Positions 60,495-64,000 of a stretch of DNA of 64,000 nt are shown in pieces. Location of the stretch: NCBI RefSeq assembly GCF_040645195.1, contig NZ_JBEYXW010000014.1:1-64000 (forward strand). The letters run 5' to 3'. Below the pieces are notes generated by a model. The model worked only from the letters and a program-made list of their open reading frames with translations, made no database searches and was not told where the DNA came from. Origin of the DNA: Prauserella_A sp040645195. GTDB lineage: Bacteria > Actinomycetota > Actinomycetes > Mycobacteriales > Pseudonocardiaceae. Each line of letters begins with the position of its first letter. Position 1 is the first letter of the stretch. The position numbers and the translations under genes are program-made.

Positions 60495-61516
60495 AGGCGG
60501 TCCGGCTCCACGAGTACCACCGGCAACCCGTCGTGGAGGAGGTGCCGGCGCCAACGGCCACAGGGCCGTTCGACGTGGTGGTGAAGGTCGGCGGCGCCGG
60601 GGTCTGCCGTACCGACCTGCACATCATCGAAGGGCAGTGGAAAGAGAAAAGCGGGGTGCGGTTGCCTTACACGATCGGCCACGAGAACGCGGGCTGGGTG
60701 CACGAGATCGGGCCCGCGGTGACCAATGTGGACGTCGGCGACACCGTGATCCTCCACCCGACACCGACGTGCGGGCTGTGCCACGCCTGCCGGGCGGGCG
60801 ACGACATGCACTGCGCGAACAGCTCGTTCCCTGGCATCGACACCGACGGCGGCATGGCCGAGTACCTGCTCACCTCGGCGCGGGCGTGCATCAAGCTCGA
60901 CCCGGCCACGCAGCCCGCGGACGTCGCGGCGCTCGCCGACGCCGGCATCACCGCCTACCACGCCGTGCGCAAGGCGGTGCCGCTGCTCTATCCGGGCACG
61001 GTGTGTGTGGTCAACGGCGCTGGGGGCCTCGGGCACATCGGCATCCAGTCCCTGCGCGCGCTCACCGCGGCCACGGTCGTAGTGGTGGACCGCAACGCCG
61101 ACGCGCTGACGCTGGCCGCCGAACTCGGCGCCGACCACACGGTTCTGGCCGACGGCAAGCAGGTGGACGCGGTGCTCGACCTGACAGGGGGAAACGGTGC
61201 GGAGGTCGTGCTCGACTTCGTCGCCGAGCAGGGCGCGCAGCAGGATGCCTTCGAGATGACGCGGCGGGCGGGCTCGCATTTCGTCATCGGCTACGGCGGC
61301 AACATCGACATCCCGACGATCGACATCATCTCTACCGAGCGCAACATCATTGGCAACCTCGTGGGTACCTACAACGATCTCGTCGAGCTGATGGTGCTGG
61401 CCCAGTCGGGCAAGGTCACCTTGCACACCAAGAAGTATCCGCTGGACGCGGCGCCGGACGCGCTGGCCGATCTCGACGCGGGCCGGGTACGGGGCCGCGC
61501 CATTCTCACCCCCTGA
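60491..61516 (+). CDS. Zinc-dependent alcohol dehydrogenase (2-propanol type)
   Basis: A 341-aa MDR-family dehydrogenase that probably oxidises 2-propanol to acetone. The catalytic Zn site is CRTDLH and GHENAG; the structural Zn site is CGLCHACRAGDDMHC. The NAD(P) fold has GAGGLGHIGIQ. It overlaps the DUF59 gene by 4 bases. Role inferred from its place in the prm operon. Confidence 0.93.
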   Translation: MKAVRLHEYHRQPVVEEVPAPTATGPFDVVVKVGGAGVCRTDLHIIEGQWKEKSGVRLPYTIGHENAGWVHEIGPAVTNVDVGDTVILHPTPTCGLCHACRAGDDMHCANSSFPGIDTDGGMAEYLLTSARACIKLDPATQPADVAALADAGITAYHAVRKAVPLLYPGTVCVVNGAGGLGHIGIQSLRALTAATVVVVDRNADALTLAAELGADHTVLADGKQVDAVLDLTGGNGAEVVLDFVAEQGAQQDAFEMTRRAGSHFVIGYGGNIDIPTIDIISTERNIIGNLVGTYNDLVELMVLAQSGKVTLHTKKYPLDAAPDALADLDAGRVRGRAILTP

Positions 61517-61537
61517 ACGTGACGGAGGAGACCCACG

Positions 61538-63229
61538 ATGGCCAAGGAACTGCGGTTCGGCTCACAGGCCCGTGAGCTGTTGCTGTCCGGTGTGGACCAG
61601 CTCGCGGATGCAGTGAAGTCGACGCTGGGTCCCAAGGGGCGCAACGTGATCATCGAGAAGATCACCGGATCGCCCGTGGTGACCAACGACGGTGTGACGA
61701 TCGCGAGGGAGATCCACCTGAAGAACCAGTTCGAGAACATGGGCGCGCAGCTGGTGAAGGAAGCCGCGATCAAGACCAATGACGTCGTCGGCGACGGCAC
61801 CACGACGGCGACCGTGCTCGCTCAGGCCATCATCCGGGAGGGGATGAAGGCGATCGAGGCCGGGCGCAACCCGGTGCTCATCAAGCGCGGTATCGACCAG
61901 GCCGTCGGCCACCTCGTCAGTTATCTGCAGAACGTCGCGCACCCGGTGGCGGGGGAGCAGGACTACGCCCGTGTCGCCGCGATCTCGGCGAACGACGACG
62001 ACGCCGTCGGCGCGGTCGTCGCCAAGGCACTGCATGCCGTCGGCGACACGGGAGTCGTGACTGTCGACGAGTCGCCGAACATCGGCATGTCGGTGAGTTT
62101 CGTCGAGGGCTTCGAGTTCGACAACGGCTACCTCACGCCCTACCTGGTCACCGATCCCGGCAGGCTCGAGGCGGTGCTCGACGACCCGTACATCCTGATG
62201 TGCGCCGAGAAGGTCACCAAGGTCCAGCAGCTGATGCCGTTGCTGGACAAGGTCATGCGTGCACCTCGGCCACTCGTGCTGATCGCTGAGACGGTCGAGG
62301 GGGCGGCGCTGAGCATGCTGGTGCACAACCACGTCAACGGCATCTTCCAGTCCGTTGCGGTGCGGGCCCCCGGTTTCGGTGACCGCAGGTTGCACAAGCT
62401 CGAGGACCTGGCGGCAGTCGTCGGTGGCGCAGTGCTGTCGCGGCAGTCCGGGTTCACGATGGAGACCATGGCGCTGGAGCACCTGGGGCGGGCCAAGCAG
62501 GTGCGGGTCAACGAGAACTCCACGACGATCATCGGCGGGGCCGGCTCGTCCGAGGACATCGAGTTCCGCGTGAACCAGCTGCGCGCGGAGCTCGAACGCG
62601 CACAGTTCGGCATCGACGAGGACGTGCTGACCGAGCGGATCGGCGCGCTGACCGGGAAGGTCGCGGTCATCAAGGTCGGTGCCGCCACACCGGCGGAGCT
62701 CAAGGAGCTGCAGCACCGGGTCGAGGATGCGCTGTCGGCCACGAGGGCCGCGATGGCCGAGGGCATCGTCGCGGGCGGCGGCGCGGCACTGCTGCATGCC
62801 GAGCAGGTGCTGGCCGACACCGGTCACGACGACGACTACTCGGCAGGGGCGGACATCGTGCGGCGGGCGTTGTCCGAACCGGCGTCGCTCATCGCGGGCA
62901 ACGCGGGCTACCCGGCGCGTGAGGTCGTCGAGCGCACCAGGAACCTCGGCCAGGACGAGGGTTTCGACGCGCTGCTCAACCGCTACGGCAACATGATCGA
63001 GATGGGGATCATCGACCCGCTGCGGGTGTGCCGTTCCGCGCTGCAGAACGGGGCGTCGGTGGCGGGGCTGCTGCTCACCACGAACTCGCTGATCGCCGAG
63101 GAACAGACGCCATGGGGCGGCAGCCGCTCCCTGATGACCGAGTTCGGACCGCTCGACGAGGGTCTGCACCAGCCCTCACCCGACGCCAGCACACCACAGT
63201 CCCTGGGAATGGGCCCGTCGGTAGGCTGA
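61538..63229 (+). CDS. groEL: Dedicated GroEL-type chaperonin of the prm cluster
   Basis: A 563-aa Hsp60 (GGAGGAG 8-9 bases before ATG 61538). Core motifs: KSTLGPKGRNVIIEK, VGDGTTTATVLAQAIIREG, GIVAGGGAALLHAEQVL. It differs from housekeeping GroEL by divergent surface blocks and a tail ending SLGMGPSVG with no Gly-Gly-Met repeats. No groES is adjacent. In Mycobacterium, MimG-type chaperonins next to alkane monooxygenases are needed for folding the hydroxylase; the same is inferred here. Confidence 0.93.
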   Translation: MAKELRFGSQARELLLSGVDQLADAVKSTLGPKGRNVIIEKITGSPVVTNDGVTIAREIHLKNQFENMGAQLVKEAAIKTNDVVGDGTTTATVLAQAIIREGMKAIEAGRNPVLIKRGIDQAVGHLVSYLQNVAHPVAGEQDYARVAAISANDDDAVGAVVAKALHAVGDTGVVTVDESPNIGMSVSFVEGFEFDNGYLTPYLVTDPGRLEAVLDDPYILMCAEKVTKVQQLMPLLDKVMRAPRPLVLIAETVEGAALSMLVHNHVNGIFQSVAVRAPGFGDRRLHKLEDLAAVVGGAVLSRQSGFTMETMALEHLGRAKQVRVNENSTTIIGGAGSSEDIEFRVNQLRAELERAQFGIDEDVLTERIGALTGKVAVIKVGAATPAELKELQHRVEDALSATRAAMAEGIVAGGGAALLHAEQVLADTGHDDDYSAGADIVRRALSEPASLIAGNAGYPAREVVERTRNLGQDEGFDALLNRYGNMIEMGIIDPLRVCRSALQNGASVAGLLLTTNSLIAEEQTPWGGSRSLMTEFGPLDEGLHQPSPDASTPQSLGMGPSVG

Positions 63230-63234
63230 CCGCC

Positions 63235-63381
63235 GCGCGAGTCCCCCGCCCCGGCACGCGAGTTGCCCGCTCCGGCACGCGAGTTGCCCGCTCCGGCACG
63301 CGAGTCCCCCGGTCCGGTGCGCGAGTCCCCCGCTCCGGTGCGCGAGTTGTCCGCTCCGGTCGGCGAGTCGCCCGCTCTGGC
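63235..63381 (+). repeat. Second 21-bp tandem repeat array (seven units)
   Basis: Seven exact 21-bp periods of the same family as 29701-29931, with two identical adjacent units at 63256-63297, then a partial unit lacking two bases to about 63400. It begins 5 bases after the groEL stop and lies between two convergent genes, as does the first array. Orientation is the same on the + strand. Confidence 0.92.
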
Positions 63382-63395
63382 GCGAGTTGCACGGT

Positions 63396-64000
63396 TCAGC
63401 GGCGCAGTGCCTTGCGGGCAAGCCAGTTGCCGAGGAACTGGGCCGCCTGCACCAGCACGATGATGGTGATCACGGCGAGCCAGGTCACGCCCCAGTCGAA
63501 CCGCTGGTAGCCGTAGGTGATGGCGAAGGCGCCCAGGCCGCCGCCACCGACCGCCCCGGCGACCGCGGTCATGTCGACCACGGCCACGAACACGAACGTG
63601 TAACCGAGGATCAGGGGACCGAGTGCCTCCGGAACCAGGAGCGTGACGATGATCCGCAGTGGACTCGCCCCCATGGCGCGGGCCGCCTCGATCACGCCGG
63701 GGTCGATGGTCACCAGGTTCTGCTCCACGATCCTGGAGATGCCGAAGGTCGCGGCCACGATCAGCGCGAAGGTCGCGGCGGTCGTGCCGAGCTGGGTTCC
63801 CACCGCGAGGATCGTCAGCGGCCCGATCGCCGTGATGAAGATGATGAACGGGATGGGCCTGATGATGTTGACCGCGACGTTGAGAATCGTGAAGACGAAC
63901 CGGTTCGCCAGTATCCCGCCGGGGCGGGTGCTGTAGAGCAGCACTCCCAGCACCAGCCCCAGGAACCCACCGACGAGCAGAGTCGTCAGCGCCATCCACA
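63396..64000 (-). CDS. metI: Methionine ABC transporter permease, MetI type (partial)
   Basis: The 5' end lies beyond the window: the frame is open to the edge and MALTTLLVGGFLGLVLGVLL is internal to the family. The visible 200 residues contain five or so helices and the ABC permease EAA loop (GVIEAARAMGASPLRIIVTL). MetI-specific features include RPIPFIIFITAIGPLT and AIGGGGLG-like VGGGGLGAFAI. It would import D/L-methionine with MetN and a lipoprotein, both outside the window. Convergent with groEL. Confidence 0.88.
   Translation of the reverse strand, partial: WMALTTLLVGGFLGLVLGVLLYSTRPGGILANRFVFTILNVAVNIIRPIPFIIFITAIGPLTILAVGTQLGTTAATFALIVAATFGISRIVEQNLVTIDPGVIEAARAMGASPLRIIVTLLVPEALGPLILGYTFVFVAVVDMTAVAGAVGGGGLGAFAITYGYQRFDWGVTWLAVITIIVLVQAAQFLGNWLARKALRR

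Overview
The window is high-GC actinomycete chromosome, most likely Pseudonocardiaceae (Amycolatopsis or Saccharomonospora type). This rests on GC-rich codon use, many GTG starts and 4-bp GTGA/ATGA gene overlaps, and a core gene order matching the Mycobacterium tuberculosis Rv1691-Rv1713 block: TPR protein, NagD-like phosphatase, tlyA, nadK, recN, steA, steB/mctB, pyrG, NUDIX, xerD, parA, scpA, scpB, rluB, cmk, der. I worked from the sequence only; no database search was run.

Layout. 1-145: end of a 5S rRNA gene and its terminator. 186-18941: the conserved housekeeping block (rRNA methylation, NAD phosphorylation, recombination, septum proteins, CTP synthesis, chromosome segregation and condensin), with aroA, an ArsR/SRPBCC pair and a DUF1707 protein set into it. 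18946-26844: an ion-homeostasis insertion, a KhtTU-type K+/H+ antiporter pair divergent from a complete seven-gene mrpABCDEFG Na+/H+ antiporter operon. 26903-29687: cmk, an acyltransferase and der, then a 21-bp tandem repeat array. 29953-36731: regulators (TetR, ROK, LuxR), a PAC2 protein, an NlpC/P60 hydrolase, two mini-genes and an ECF-like sigma factor. 36975-38761: a hypothetical gene, a MITE-like element with 16-bp terminal inverted repeats, and an NAD(P)-binding oxidoreductase.

39052-51938 reads as a cell-surface assembly region: LuxR-type regulator, class E sortase, UDP-GlcNAc 2-epimerase, a second ECF-like sigma factor, an unknown protein overlapping a pseudokinase, then a run of membrane genes. 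These include a processive-type GT2 glycosyltransferase and two paralogous exosortase-family proteins. One paralog keeps Cys/Asn/Arg/His at the expected places; the other has lost all but the Arg. A 51-codon gene encoding little more than a LAxTG-type sorting signal faces them across a strong terminator. A GT-C-like membrane protein, a septum-formation-domain protein and a lytic transglycosylase follow. This is my best candidate for an undescribed system.

52070-63229 is a propane (short-chain alkane) monooxygenase locus: an AcoR/MimR-type activator, a 78-aa unknown, prmABCD, an amidohydrolase, a long DUF59 protein, a Zn alcohol dehydrogenase and a dedicated GroEL. Two near-identical dyads (GTYTCA-N3-TGAGAC) lie about 65 bp upstream of the activator gene and of prmA and are probably its operators. 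Propane would be oxidised to 2-propanol by PrmABCD and then to acetone by the dehydrogenase, with GroEL folding the hydroxylase and/or activator. The window ends with a second copy of the 21-bp repeat array and a truncated metI-type ABC permease.
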